Source: Hyphomicrobiales bacterium (lineage in GTDB: Bacteria; Pseudomonadota; Alphaproteobacteria; Rhizobiales; Rhizobiaceae). Taken from it: DNA of 64,000 nt. Below, in pieces: positions 55,667 to 64,000 of this stretch. The position numbers and the translations under genes are program-made. Location: assembly GCA_900472605.1 (NCBI GenBank), contig UCJD01000013.1:101703-165702 (forward strand), in the 5' to 3' direction. The notes under the pieces are model-generated. The model searched no databases. It saw only the letters and a program-made list of their open reading frames with translations, and was not told the origin of the DNA. Each line of letters starts with the position of its first letter. Position 1 is the stretch's first letter.

Positions 55667-56395
55667 TCAGCGCTGCGCCGCAATCAGCAGAAACATCGGC
55701 CGATCCATCTCCTCGGTCCATTCGGGGTGATCCTGCAGCTGCTCGGCGCTCGGCCGCCACTCTTCCACATGCCGGATCGCAAAACCGGCGCCGATCAGCG
55801 TGTTCAAGGTCGTGCCGATCGTCCGGTGGTACTTGACCACGCCCTTGGCCAGCCAGTCCGTCGTCCGCTCGCCTTCCCGCGAATAGCCGTCGAGCGGCCA
55901 TATCCGCCGACGATCACCATCCGTCGACCACATCGGGGTCGCCGGCGCCATGTAGATCGGATGCTCGATGGAGAAGACGAAATCGCCGCCGGGCACCAGC
56001 GCCGCATGGATCGTCGCGACCAGACGCGTGAAGTCTTCGACATAGTGAAATGCCAGCGAACTGTAGGCAAAATCGAAGCCTGCCTCGGGCAGCTCGAGGC
56101 GGTCGAGATCGGCGATGCGGTATTGGACCATCTCATCTGCGGTCTCGCGTCGTGCCCGGGCGATCATGTTCTCGGAAAGATCGAGCCCCAGCACGCTTGC
56201 CGCACCTTGGCTGGCGGCAAAGCGTGCGAACCAGCCGAACCCACAGCCGAGGTCGACGACACGGCGGCCTCTGAGCTCCGGCAGCACGGCGCGAATGGAG
56301 CCCCACTCCGCAGCGCCGTCAAGCCCATGGACAGAGCGCGAGAGCTGACTGTAGCCCTCGAAAAACTCCGGTTTGTCGTAAATATTCTGGGCCAT
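55667..56395 (-). CDS. Class I SAM-dependent methyltransferase
   Basis: A 242-residue methyltransferase. Motif I is RVVDLGCGFGWFARFAASQG (residues ~45-64), with motif II VLGLDLSENMIARAR and motif post-I FDFAYSSLAFHYVEDF. The substrate is unknown. It resembles small Rossmann-fold methyltransferases of the UbiE/BioC-like group. It sits between kbl and recQ, with 72 bases to each, on the same strand. Confidence 0.87.
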   Translation of the reverse strand: MAQNIYDKPEFFEGYSQLSRSVHGLDGAAEWGSIRAVLPELRGRRVVDLGCGFGWFARFAASQGAASVLGLDLSENMIARARRETADEMVQYRIADLDRLELPEAGFDFAYSSLAFHYVEDFTRLVATIHAALVPGGDFVFSIEHPIYMAPATPMWSTDGDRRRIWPLDGYSREGERTTDWLAKGVVKYHRTIGTTLNTLIGAGFAIRHVEEWRPSAEQLQDHPEWTEEMDRPMFLLIAAQR

Positions 56396-56467
56396 GGCTG
56401 CGTCTCCTCCGCGCCTGCTCCTATAAAGCCAGCATGCCGAAAATGAGGCAGCACGACGCCCGCCACA

Positions 56468-58324
56468 TCACCCATCAAACCCGAGGATCACCCCGAGAAA
56501 CGCATCCCCATAGCGCTCCAGCTTCGACTGTCCGACGCCCGAAATGCCGAGCAACGCCGTGGCCGTGCGCGGTCGCTCCGTGGCAAAGGCGATCAGCGTC
56601 GTATCCGGAAACACCACATAAGGCGGCACGCCGAGCGACTTGGCGATCGCCGTGCGTTCGGCGCGTAGCGCCTGAAACAGCGCATCGTCCGGGCCGGACA
56701 GAACCGAGCGCCGTTCGGCCTGTGCGGCCTTCTTCGGCCGCCGCTCCGACGCCGGGCGATCCTTGCGGAAGAACACCTCGCGCTCTTTCTTGAAGACGGC
56801 GCGCGCCCCCTCGTCCAGCTTCAGCGCCCCGAAGGCGCCGTGGTCGACGCGCACCAGCCCCATGGCGAGAAGCTGCCGAAACACCGATTGCCATGTGCGT
56901 GACGCGATATCCTTGCCCGCGCCGAAGACAGGCATTTCGGTATGGCCGAAGCGCTCAGTCTTCTCGTTGACGTTGCCAACAAGCACGTCGATCAGGTGCC
57001 CGGTTCCGAAGCGCTCGCCGGTGCGGTAGATCGCCGCCAGCGCCTTGATCGCAGCCTCCGTTCCGTCCCAGGTCTCGACCGGCTTCAAACAGGTGTCGCA
57101 GCCGCCGCAATTGCCGTCATGCCGCTCGCCGAAATGCGCCAGGATCGCCTGCCGCCGGCAAGATGCCGTCTCGCAGATGGCCAGCAGCGCGTTGAGCTTG
57201 GAGCGCTCGACGCGCTTGATCTCGTCGGCAGCACCGCCCTCGTCGATCATCCGTCCGCGCTGGATGACATCGGCCATGCCATAGGCCATCCACACCTCCG
57301 ACGGCAGCCCGTCGCGGCCGGCGCGGCCGGTCTCCTGGTAGTAGGCCTCGACCGAGCCCGGCAGATCGAGATGCGCGACATAGCGCACGTTCGGCTTGTC
57401 GATGCCCATGCCGAAGGCGACGGTAGCGACCAGGCAGAGATCCTCTTCCTTGAGAAACGCGTCCTGATTGGCGTCGCGCACCGCGCGGTCCATGCCGGCG
57501 TGATAGGCCAGCGCCCGGATACCCTGGTCGTTCAACCACGCCGCCGTGTCCTCGACCTTGGCGCGCGACAGGCAGTAGACGATGCCGCTATTGCCTTTGT
57601 GGCCTGATAGAAAGCGCAGCAACTGCTGGCGCGGCTGGTCGCGCTCGACGATTTCGTAGGCGATATTCGGCCGGTCGAAGCTGGTCGTGAAGATCTTTGC
57701 GCCATTGAGCCCCAGGCGCGCAGCGATGTCGTCGCGCGTATGCGGATCGGCCGTCGCCGTCAGCGCGACACGGGGAACGCCGGGATAAAGCTCGCCGAGC
57801 TTTCCGAGCTCGCGGTATTCGGGCCGGAAGTCGTGGCCCCACTGGGATACACAGTGCGCTTCGTCTATCGCGAACAACGCGATCCTGGCATTGCCGATGA
57901 TATCGCGGAACCCGTCCATCAGGATGCGTTCCGGAGTGACGTAGAGCAGGTCGAGAGTGCCGGACGAGATCGCCCGGCGCACCTCGACATATTCTTCGCG
58001 CGTCAACGACGAATTGAGCGCCGCCGCCCGAATTCCAAGCTGCTTCATCGCCTCCACCTGATCGCGCATCAGCGCGATCAACGGCGAGACGACGATGCCG
58101 ACGCCGTCGCGGCACAGCGCCGGTATCTGGAAGCACAGCGACTTGCCGGCGCCCGTCGGAAACAGCACAAGGGCATCGCCTCCCGCCACCACATGCTCCA
58201 CGACCTGCTGCTGCTTGCCGCGAAAGGCTGGATAGCCATAGACGTGGTTGAGGATGCCAAGCGGTGTACGCTCCGCGCCAAACAGCGCCTCGCCCGCCGA
58301 AAATCGCGTATCAGTCCCGTCCAT
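56468..58324 (-). CDS. recQ: ATP-dependent DNA helicase RecQ
   Basis: A 618-residue RecQ helicase. Walker [12 protein letters not shown] (residues ~55-65), motif II DEAHC (in [20 protein letters not shown]), and motif [15 protein letters not shown] are present. The zinc-binding Cys cluster ([19 protein letters not shown]), winged-helix RQC domain and a C-terminal HRDC domain ([20 protein letters not shown]) complete the canonical architecture. Its ATG shares one base with the dnaG stop, so translation is probably coupled. It functions in recombination repair and fork rescue. Confidence 0.95.
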   Translation of the reverse strand: MDGTDTRFSAGEALFGAERTPLGILNHVYGYPAFRGKQQQVVEHVVAGGDALVLFPTGAGKSLCFQIPALCRDGVGIVVSPLIALMRDQVEAMKQLGIRAAALNSSLTREEYVEVRRAISSGTLDLLYVTPERILMDGFRDIIGNARIALFAIDEAHCVSQWGHDFRPEYRELGKLGELYPGVPRVALTATADPHTRDDIAARLGLNGAKIFTTSFDRPNIAYEIVERDQPRQQLLRFLSGHKGNSGIVYCLSRAKVEDTAAWLNDQGIRALAYHAGMDRAVRDANQDAFLKEEDLCLVATVAFGMGIDKPNVRYVAHLDLPGSVEAYYQETGRAGRDGLPSEVWMAYGMADVIQRGRMIDEGGAADEIKRVERSKLNALLAICETASCRRQAILAHFGERHDGNCGGCDTCLKPVETWDGTEAAIKALAAIYRTGERFGTGHLIDVLVGNVNEKTERFGHTEMPVFGAGKDIASRTWQSVFRQLLAMGLVRVDHGAFGALKLDEGARAVFKKEREVFFRKDRPASERRPKKAAQAERRSVLSGPDDALFQALRAERTAIAKSLGVPPYVVFPDTTLIAFATERPRTATALLGISGVGQSKLERYGDAFLGVILGFDG

Positions 58325-60339
58325 CAGTGGCTCGCCGCCCCCTTGACGCGACCGGAGAGCACGCCGAAGCCGTCAATGATCGCTTCCTGGTTCTCAAGCC
58401 TGAGCCCCTCGAAGTGAACCTCCTGCAGCGCGCGCATCAGCTGGTCGATCACCTCTTCATTGCCGCTTTCGGTTGCCTCGGCGATCTCTTTTTCCAGTTC
58501 GATCTTCTGCCAGCGCAGCGCCTTGGCGCGCTTGTGAAAGGCGAGCGCCTGGCGATAGCCCTCGCGCGCATCCTCCATCGCCGCCTGCTCCGTGGCGATC
58601 CAGAGACGCGCGTTGCGGATCTGCTGCTCCAGCGCCTGGATCAGGCCGCCGAAGCCCTGCTCCTCCAGCCGCTCGATCAGATATTCGCGGGTGAGATACG
58701 GTCCGGCGACGGCCGCCGCCGCCCCGAGCATGCCCGACCAGAGCCGCTGCAGCTCGCGGCTGTCATAGTCGATCGAGGCGATCTCGTCATATTCGTCCTG
58801 CATCAGCGCCGGATGGTTGATGACGGTCAGCGCCAGCACGCTCTCGCGCAGCGCCGGTGTTTCCTGGTGGCCGCGCACCAACCCGGAGCGGGCCAGCCGA
58901 TCCGAAATGCCGCCGCCCGATAGCCGCGCCCCGCGCGTGCCATCATTGCCCCTACCGGCGTTCTGTCCCCGGCCCTGGCCACCGCCTCGCTCGAAGCCGC
59001 CTCGATCGAAACTCCGCCGCTCGCCGTTGCCGCGATTCTGAAACTGCGGCCGGAAAAAGCCGTTCAGCCTGTCGCGCATGTCCTGCTGGTAGTGCCGGCG
59101 CACATCCTCGTCGGCGATGACGGCCACCAGCTGCCTCAGCCGTGCCTCCAGCTCCGCCTTCGCCTCCGGCGTCTCGAACGAGCCGGTCTGCAACTCGCGG
59201 CTCCAGATCATCTCGGCAAGCGGCTTGGCCTGGCTCATCACCTTGTCGAACGGCGCCCGCCCCTCGTTGCGTACGAGATCGTCGGGGTCCTTGCCGTCAG
59301 GCAGCAGCGCGAAACGGACGGTGCGCCCCGGCTTGATATGCGGCAGCGCCAGATCGGCCGCGCGGTTGGCGGCACGAATACCGGCGCCGTCGCCGTCGAA
59401 GCAGAGCATCGGCTGCGGCGTCATCTTCCAGAGCAGCTCCAGCTGGTTTTCGGTGAGCGCCGTGCCGAGCGGCGCCACCGCATTCTCGACACCTGCCTGA
59501 TAGAGTGCGATCACGTCCATATAGCCTTCGACGGCAATGATCGTGCCTTCGCCATTGGCGCCCTGCGTCGATCGCCGGGCGCGGGCGAAATTATAGAGCA
59601 CGTTGCCCTTGTGGAAGAGCTCGGTCTCGTTGGAATTGAGATATTTGGCCGGCGCGTCCGGCGACATGGCGCGACCGCCAAAGGCGATCACCTTCTCGCG
59701 CGACGACAGGATCGGAAACATGATGCGGTCGCGGAAGCGATCATAGGAAACCGGGATCTCCGGACCGTGCACGACAAGCCCGCAGGCCTCGATCTGCTCC
59801 CTGGGAACATCCTTGTTGGCCAAATACTCCTTAAGCGCGTTGCGGCTATCGGGCGCGAACCCGAGACGGAAGGTTTCAATCGTCCGGCCGGTCAACCCAC
59901 GATCTCGCAAATAGGCCCGCGCCCGCGCACCGTTCGCCGTCTGCAGCTGATCCTGGAAGAACTGTGTCGCCAACTCCATCACGTCTTGAAGCGTGGTTCG
60001 CTCCTTCTCGCGCTTCTCCATGGCGGGATCGGCGACGGGCATCGCGACGCCGGCCATGTCGGCGATCGTCTGCACCGCCTCGGGAAAGCTCAAGCCCTCG
60101 AGCTCGGTCAGGAACCGGAAGTGGTCGCCGGTGACGCCGCAGCCGAAGCAATGATAGCGGCCCTTGCGGTCTTCACAGTGAAAGCTTGGCGACTTCTCGC
60201 CGTGGAACGGGCAGCAGGCCCAGTAATCGGCGCGCGACACGTTGGTCTTGCGCTTGTCCCAGCTCACACGGCGGCCGATCACGTCCGAAATCAGGACGCG
60301 GTCGCGTATCTCGTCGAGAAAGGAGTTTGAAAAGCGCAT
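58324..60339 (-). CDS. dnaG: DNA primase DnaG
   Basis: A 671-residue replicative primase. The N-terminal zinc ribbon has C43, H46, C64 and C67 ([18 protein letters not shown]). The RNA polymerase/TOPRIM core includes [29 protein letters not shown] and [15 protein letters not shown] Gly/Arg-rich spacer ([21 protein letters not shown]) precedes the C-terminal DnaB-interacting helical domain. The ATG at 60339 starts [17 protein letters not shown], the usual DnaG start; an upstream in-frame start would add 17 atypical residues. It leads into recQ. Confidence 0.96.
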   Translation of the reverse strand: MRFSNSFLDEIRDRVLISDVIGRRVSWDKRKTNVSRADYWACCPFHGEKSPSFHCEDRKGRYHCFGCGVTGDHFRFLTELEGLSFPEAVQTIADMAGVAMPVADPAMEKREKERTTLQDVMELATQFFQDQLQTANGARARAYLRDRGLTGRTIETFRLGFAPDSRNALKEYLANKDVPREQIEACGLVVHGPEIPVSYDRFRDRIMFPILSSREKVIAFGGRAMSPDAPAKYLNSNETELFHKGNVLYNFARARRSTQGANGEGTIIAVEGYMDVIALYQAGVENAVAPLGTALTENQLELLWKMTPQPMLCFDGDGAGIRAANRAADLALPHIKPGRTVRFALLPDGKDPDDLVRNEGRAPFDKVMSQAKPLAEMIWSRELQTGSFETPEAKAELEARLRQLVAVIADEDVRRHYQQDMRDRLNGFFRPQFQNRGNGERRSFDRGGFERGGGQGRGQNAGRGNDGTRGARLSGGGISDRLARSGLVRGHQETPALRESVLALTVINHPALMQDEYDEIASIDYDSRELQRLWSGMLGAAAAVAGPYLTREYLIERLEEQGFGGLIQALEQQIRNARLWIATEQAAMEDAREGYRQALAFHKRAKALRWQKIELEKEIAEATESGNEEVIDQLMRALQEVHFEGLRLENQEAIIDGFGVLSGRVKGAASH

Positions 60340-60699
60340 TTCTACCTCTTGGCTATCCTCCATATAAGCAGGTTCCCGGGCGCATGCCACGAACTTTGGC
60401 CGATAGCCGCGCTATACACAGGTTGCTTGGATGCCCCCATACCCGACGACGGGGTCACCTCATACGTTCAACAAAGCGTGACTGTCGAAGGCATGCAATA
60501 TCCGGCAGGAGCCCGTTCTGCAGGACAAGCGACACCAATCGCGATGACGCACCCTCGCGCTGTGCAAACAAAACAATACCTTACGCCGAAGACTCGAATC
60601 TGATTGCGAGCGGGACACCGCAACAGGTGTCCGCTTTAAGGCGACAATTCCCGCGAATTATTATTTTTTTGTAATTTGAATCTGATGCCGCATCGCAAT

Positions 60700-60870
60700 A
60701 TCGTCCATCTCAACAAAGCGATCCCCTCGCAAGGCACCATCCCTACCCCCGGCGCCGCCTTGCAAGGGTGCCTTTGCAAATACCCGCTGATGAGGACCCA
60801 GGTCCTGCGTCGTCAGCCGGAGCAAAGAGCAAGAAGGCAGGAACGCCCCCAGTTCCTGCCTTCTTTAATT
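60700..60870 (+). ncRNA. Candidate structured small RNA ending in a strong terminator
   Basis: The 3' end is an intrinsic terminator: 14-bp stem AAGAAGGCAGGAAC (60831-60844) with GTTCCTGCCTTCTT (60852-60865), then TAATTT. Upstream, GCAAGGC (60729-60735) can pair either with GCCTTGC (60757-60763) or, extended to GCAAGGCACC, with GGTGCCTTTGC (60767-60777, one bulge), so two alternative folds are possible. A further GGAC/GTCC hairpin lies at 60794-60805. No plus-strand gene precedes the terminator, so it ends an unannotated transcript. The 5' end is uncertain; a weak TTGAAT element at 60676-60681 may be part of its promoter. Confidence 0.45.
60831..60870 (+). terminator. Orphan intrinsic terminator
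   Basis: AAGAAGGCAGGAAC (60831-60844) pairs with GTTCCTGCCTTCTT (60852-60865) around a 7-base loop, followed by TAATTT. It points to the plus strand and lies before the gene at 60992, with no annotated plus-strand gene upstream. Confidence 0.8.
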
Positions 60871-60991
60871 TCTACCTGACGTTTCATATTATGGATCTAG
60901 GCTGCCTATCTCAGGCAGATACCACCAGCAATTGATTGACAGTCGTTGGTCTCGAGTCCAATGAAGGCGGCAACTCGGATGGTTGCCAAGC

Positions 60992-61870
60992 ATGCCACAT
61001 AAGGTTGAAGAATTTTTAGAGAGTGACGCATTTTTCGCGTTGGTTCTGGAATTTGCGCGCGAAATGCTCGCGATCTACCGCGAAAGCCCGCGCATTGCAT
61101 CGATATTCGCCGCCCAGCAGCGCTGGTTGATGGCGCAACTCGGATTCGCGCTCTATTTCGGCTATCCTGATGATCCGAAGGGTGGCCTCTATTCCGGCCG
61201 CTTCATCTCATTCGCCATTGAAAAAAAGATCGCCAGCCGCAACACGGCCGCCGCCTTCATGCAGGAAATGCTGGCCTATCGTTTCCTGCGCCCTGTCGAA
61301 AGCCCGTCCGACAAGCGCACGCGATTGCTGGAGCCGACTGAAACGGCACTTGAGCATTTCCACAAGTGGCTCGCCGCGCACCTGATGATCCTCGACAATC
61401 TCGATGGCGGCCATCGCCTCGACGCGGCGATGAAGGATCCGATGGTCTTTGCACGCATGCAGCCGCTGATCGCCAAGGGCATCATCGACAGCGACGCGGT
61501 GCGCGATCCCGGCACCACCTACAATCTCTTCAACTGGGCAAACTCCGGCGGTCTCGTCATGGATCTGCTCATGACGCGGATAACCTCCTTCGACATGTCC
61601 ATGGAGCACGTCGCGATCGGAAGGTTGTCGCTGAAGGAAATCCGCGATCAGTTCATGATTTCCAACACGCATCTGAAGCGACTGCTGTCGCAGGCGGCCG
61701 AGATGGGCAGCATCGGCTGGTCCGAAGCATCGTTCAAGGGCGAGACCTGGCTGTCTAAAAAGTTTGTGCGGGAATATTGGGGCTATCAGGCCGCGAAATT
61801 CGCCGTCATCGACGCCGCCGCAGCAAGCGTGCTCGGGCCCGCGGTCCCAAGGACCGCGCGCCTGGCTTGA
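60992..61870 (+). CDS. Hypothetical protein with predicted C-terminal winged helix
   Basis: A 292-residue soluble protein I cannot assign to a named family. It opens VEEFLESDAFFALVLEFAREMLAIYRESPRIASIF. Near residues 215-250 is a helix-turn-helix-like segment, SLKEIRDQFMISNTHLKRLLSQAAEMGSIGW, so a DNA-binding regulator is likely. The ATG at 60992 has only a weak ribosome-binding site; a TTG at 60983 is the alternative. It is convergent with yqeY, their stops being 4 bases apart. Confidence 0.7.
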   Translation: MPHKVEEFLESDAFFALVLEFAREMLAIYRESPRIASIFAAQQRWLMAQLGFALYFGYPDDPKGGLYSGRFISFAIEKKIASRNTAAAFMQEMLAYRFLRPVESPSDKRTRLLEPTETALEHFHKWLAAHLMILDNLDGGHRLDAAMKDPMVFARMQPLIAKGIIDSDAVRDPGTTYNLFNWANSGGLVMDLLMTRITSFDMSMEHVAIGRLSLKEIRDQFMISNTHLKRLLSQAAEMGSIGWSEASFKGETWLSKKFVREYWGYQAAKFAVIDAAAASVLGPAVPRTARLA

Positions 61871-61874
61871 CTGA

Positions 61875-62327
61875 TTAGTTCAGGAGTTCCTTGACGGCGC
61901 CCGACGCCTTGGAAAAATCCATCTGACCGGCATAGCGCTCTTTGAGCACCGCCATCACCTTACCCATGTCCTTCGGACCCGCGGCACCCGTCTCGGCGAT
62001 GATCGCCGCGATATTGGCGCGAACATCCGAATCGGAAAGCTGCTTCGGCATGAAGTCCTGCACGACCTTGATTTCCGAGCGCTCCTTGGCGGCGAGCTCC
62101 GGGCGGGCATTCTCTTCGTAGATCTTTGCCGATTCGTCGCGCTGCTTCACCATCTTGGCGAGGATTTGCAGAATCTCATCGTCGCTGGCCTCTTCCTTGC
62201 CGGCGCCGCGATTGGCGATATCCCGGTCCTTGATCGCGGCCTGGATGAGGCGAACGGTCGAGAGACGCTCGGCATTCTTGGATTTCATCGCATCCTTGAG
62301 GGCGGCGGAGAGTTGATCGCGCAACAT
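61875..62327 (-). CDS. yqeY: GatB/YqeY domain protein
   Basis: A 150-residue YqeY protein: MLRDQLSAALKDAMKSKNAERLSTVRLIQAAIKDRDI at the N-terminus and the C-terminal QDFMPKQLSDSDVRANIAAII, DMGKVMAVLKERYAGQMDFSKASGAV. The fold is shared with the tail domain of GatB, so a tRNA-related role has been suggested but not proven. It is divergent from carA, a typical alphaproteobacterial arrangement. Confidence 0.93.
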   Translation of the reverse strand: MLRDQLSAALKDAMKSKNAERLSTVRLIQAAIKDRDIANRGAGKEEASDDEILQILAKMVKQRDESAKIYEENARPELAAKERSEIKVVQDFMPKQLSDSDVRANIAAIIAETGAAGPKDMGKVMAVLKERYAGQMDFSKASGAVKELLN

Positions 62328-62600
62328 TACAAATACTCCTGTTTGAATGCCGCTTCATAAACCGGGCGAATGCGTCGGATCAAACAAATTGCGATATGCG
62401 CGACAGAAAGCGGCAGAAAACCCTTGGAATCTGCGGTATGAAGATTGACCTCGCGAAATAGCGTGGCTATTTACCGCCACCTGCACCAAAATTCGTGATC
62501 AGGCCTGAGAGCGCGCGCCTTGCCGCGCGTACACGCTTGCGAACCAACATGGCCGGCCACCGTTGCCCAAGGACGGATGGCAGCCGGAAACGGGATGAAG

Positions 62601-63806
62601 ATGACCGCGACAGCACCCTGGACAACCGAAAAGCCGACCGCCCTGCTCGTTCTTGCAGACGGCACAGTGATCGAAGGAAAGGGCATCGGCGCGACCGGCA
62701 AGGTCCAGGCCGAAGTGGTCTTCAACACAGCGCTGACCGGCTACGAAGAGATCATGACCGATCCGTCCTACCTCGGCCAGATCGTCACCTTCACCTTCCC
62801 GCACATCGGCAATATCGGCACCAACGAAGAAGACATCGAAGACCTGACGCCGGCGGCACGCCACGGCGCGGTCGGCGTCATCTTCAAGGCCGACATGACC
62901 GAGCCCTCCAACTACCGCGCCGCCAAGCATCTCGACGCCTGGCTGAAGGCCCGCGGTGTCATTGGCCTCTGCGGTGTCGACACCCGCGCGCTGACGGCAT
63001 GGATCCGTGAGAATGGCGCCCCGAACGCCGTCATCACCCACGATCCCAACGGCGTCTTCGACATCGACGCGCTGAAGGCCGAAGCCAAGGCCTGGAGCGG
63101 TCTCGAAGGCCTCGACCTCGCCAAGATCGCCTCCTCCGGCCAGTCCTCGCAGTGGTCGCAGACCCCTTGGGTCTGGAACGAAGGCTACGGAGACCTGAAG
63201 GCCGAGGACGCCAAGTACCACGTCGTCTGCCTCGACTACGGCGTCAAGCGCAACATCCTGCGCCTGTTCGCCGGCCTCGATTGCAAGGTCACCGTCATGC
63301 CGGCAACGACGAGCGCCGACGAAGTGCTTGCCATGCAGCCGGACGGTATCTTCCTTTCGAACGGCCCGGGCGACCCGGCCGCCACAGGCGCATATGCCGT
63401 TCCGGTCATCCAGTCGCTGATCAAGACCGACATTCCGGTGTTCGGCATCTGCCTCGGCCACCAGATGCTGGGTCTGGCGCTCGGCGCCAAGACCGAGAAG
63501 ATGCACCAGGGCCACCACGGCGCCAACCATCCGGTCAAGGACCACACGACAGGCAAGGTCGAGATCGTCTCGATGAACCACGGCTTCGCGGTCGACACGA
63601 AGTCGCTGCCCGAAGGTGTTGAGGAGACTCACGTTTCGCTCTTCGACGGCACGAACTGCGGCCTGCGTGTTTCGGGCAAGCAAATCTTCTCCGTCCAGCA
63701 CCACCCGGAAGCCTCCCCCGGCCCGCAGGACAGCCACTACCTCTTCCGCCGCTTCATCAACATGGTGCGCGAGAAGAAGGGCGAAGCGGCGCTGGCCGAA
63801 CGCTAG
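62601..63806 (+). CDS. carA: Carbamoyl-phosphate synthase small subunit
   Basis: A 401-residue glutamine amidotransferase subunit that supplies ammonia to CarB for carbamoyl phosphate, feeding arginine and pyrimidine synthesis. The N-terminal domain (ALLVLADGTVIEGKGIGATG, FNTALTGYEEIMTDPSYLGQ) is intact, and the class I GATase domain has catalytic Cys in FGICLGHQMLGLALG, with VSMNHGFAVD and QHHPEASPGPQDS. I start at the ATG at 62601 (MTATAPWTT), which matches family N-termini; an ATG at 62595 is two codons earlier. Next gene is not in an operon with it within the window. Confidence 0.95.
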   Translation: MTATAPWTTEKPTALLVLADGTVIEGKGIGATGKVQAEVVFNTALTGYEEIMTDPSYLGQIVTFTFPHIGNIGTNEEDIEDLTPAARHGAVGVIFKADMTEPSNYRAAKHLDAWLKARGVIGLCGVDTRALTAWIRENGAPNAVITHDPNGVFDIDALKAEAKAWSGLEGLDLAKIASSGQSSQWSQTPWVWNEGYGDLKAEDAKYHVVCLDYGVKRNILRLFAGLDCKVTVMPATTSADEVLAMQPDGIFLSNGPGDPAATGAYAVPVIQSLIKTDIPVFGICLGHQMLGLALGAKTEKMHQGHHGANHPVKDHTTGKVEIVSMNHGFAVDTKSLPEGVEETHVSLFDGTNCGLRVSGKQIFSVQHHPEASPGPQDSHYLFRRFINMVREKKGEAALAER

Positions 63807-63929
63807 ATGTGGAGCCGTGGCGCGGTCGACAACGCCTGCGCCACGACCGGCACGAGTGATGCCGATAGCGGCATCTCGCCGAAAAAGTTAATGGCAATTT
63901 AACGCCCGCCACCCAAGATCAGCGCCGAG

Positions 63930-63945
63930 AACGACAAATGTCGTT
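63930..63945. repeat. Short inverted repeat before the last gene
   Basis: AACGACA (63930-63936), two bases AA, then TGTCGTT (63939-63945). It lies 14 bases upstream of the ATG at 63960. It may be an operator for the downstream gene; the loop is too short for a stable RNA hairpin unless the inner pairs open. Confidence 0.35.
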
Positions 63946-63959
63946 AGCGGGGGCGTTTC

Positions 63960-64000
63960 ATGCGGGAGAAGCAGCACATTGCAAGCCTTGACGGTCTGCG
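63960..64000 (+). CDS. Acyltransferase family protein, N-terminus only
   Basis: The window ends 41 bases into this gene. The first 14 residues read MREKQHIASLDGLR. The HI-x-SLDGLR sequence is the usual opening of membrane acyltransferase-3 (OafA/YrhL-type) proteins. GCGGGGGC lies upstream of the ATG. The rest of the gene is outside the window, so length and substrate cannot be judged. Confidence 0.6.
   Translation, partial: MREKQHIASLDGL

Larger units (their letters stand above)
60340..60991. other. Long intergenic region upstream of dnaG
   Basis: 652 bases with no convincing protein gene; open frames here are short and lack ribosome-binding sites. It must hold the dnaG promoter. It contains a hairpin GGACACC/GGTGTCC at 60613-60632, an A/T-rich stretch near 60655-60680, and a structured segment ending in a strong plus-strand terminator (listed separately). 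Confidence 0.5.

Noticed and set aside
59092..60330. 412-codon plus-strand frame
   Set aside because: Antisense to dnaG, which has all primase motifs on the other strand.
62499..63737. 412-codon minus-strand frame
   Set aside because: Antisense to carA; no motif and shadow composition.
63817..63844. GTGGCGC/GCGCCAC hairpin after carA as a terminator
   Set aside because: The loop is 14 bases long and no T-run follows; evidence is too weak to list.

Overview
The window looks like a chromosomal segment from a GC-rich alphaproteobacterium of the Rhizobiaceae (Rhizobium/Agrobacterium/Neorhizobium type). The evidence is the thuR-thuEFGKAB trehalose cluster, a fnrN-hemN pair with FNR boxes, a RopA/Omp2-type porin, a BP26-like SIMPL protein, a multi-Ku NHEJ locus and rhizobial palindromic intergenic repeats. 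Housekeeping genes (rpoD, dnaG, recQ, carA, a tRNA) indicate a chromosome rather than a plasmid. No insertion sequence, CRISPR array, rRNA operon or prophage was seen.

Layout, left to right. 1-3545: a PotA/PotD-like ABC ATPase and Tat-exported binding protein, divergent from a GntR/FCD regulator. 3640-7585: a hypothetical gene, a SIMPL-domain periplasmic protein, a CAT-anticodon tRNA (probably tRNA-Ile2), a stand-alone SIR2-like gene beside it, and a MYG1-family gene. 8279-12767: an NHEJ cluster, with one Ku gene convergent on an operon of a small gene, a second Ku and a three-domain LigD. 12998-16664: an AcoR-like regulator lacking the AAA+ domain, an aldehyde dehydrogenase and its usual DUF779 partner with a repeat element between them, and an [14 protein letters not shown] gene. 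A minus-strand small RNA candidate follows. 17024-24543: the thu locus. 24607-29079: DUF1003 protein, membrane diguanylate cyclase, YciI-like protein and an aminotransferase.

29170-38402 is a low-oxygen respiration block: fnrN and hemN diverge around one FNR box, and a second perfect FNR box overlaps the hemN stop and precedes gbsR-cydDCABX. A 26-bp perfect palindrome just upstream of the GbsR-type regulator suggests autoregulation, so oxygen and a second signal may jointly control cytochrome bd. 38476-45293 holds msrC, a DMT transporter, two tandem secreted paralogues, YjbQ, DUF1428, a LysR regulator and a porin. 45486-48957 carries a frameshifted DUF427 gene, an APH(3')-II-like kinase gene behind a 53-codon gene, and an AmpR-type regulator divergent from a class D beta-lactamase. 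49005-60339 contains a TonB-like DUF930 protein, rpoD, GFA, tdh, kbl, a methyltransferase, recQ and dnaG, all on the minus strand. 60340-64000 has a structured intergenic region ending in a strong orphan terminator, a regulator-like gene, yqeY, carA and the first codons of an acyltransferase.

The most notable items are the tRNA-linked SIR2-like gene, two candidate small RNAs, the FNR/GbsR control region of cyd, the clustered resistance-type genes, and the frameshifted DUF427 gene. All functional statements are from motif recognition by eye; no database search was run.
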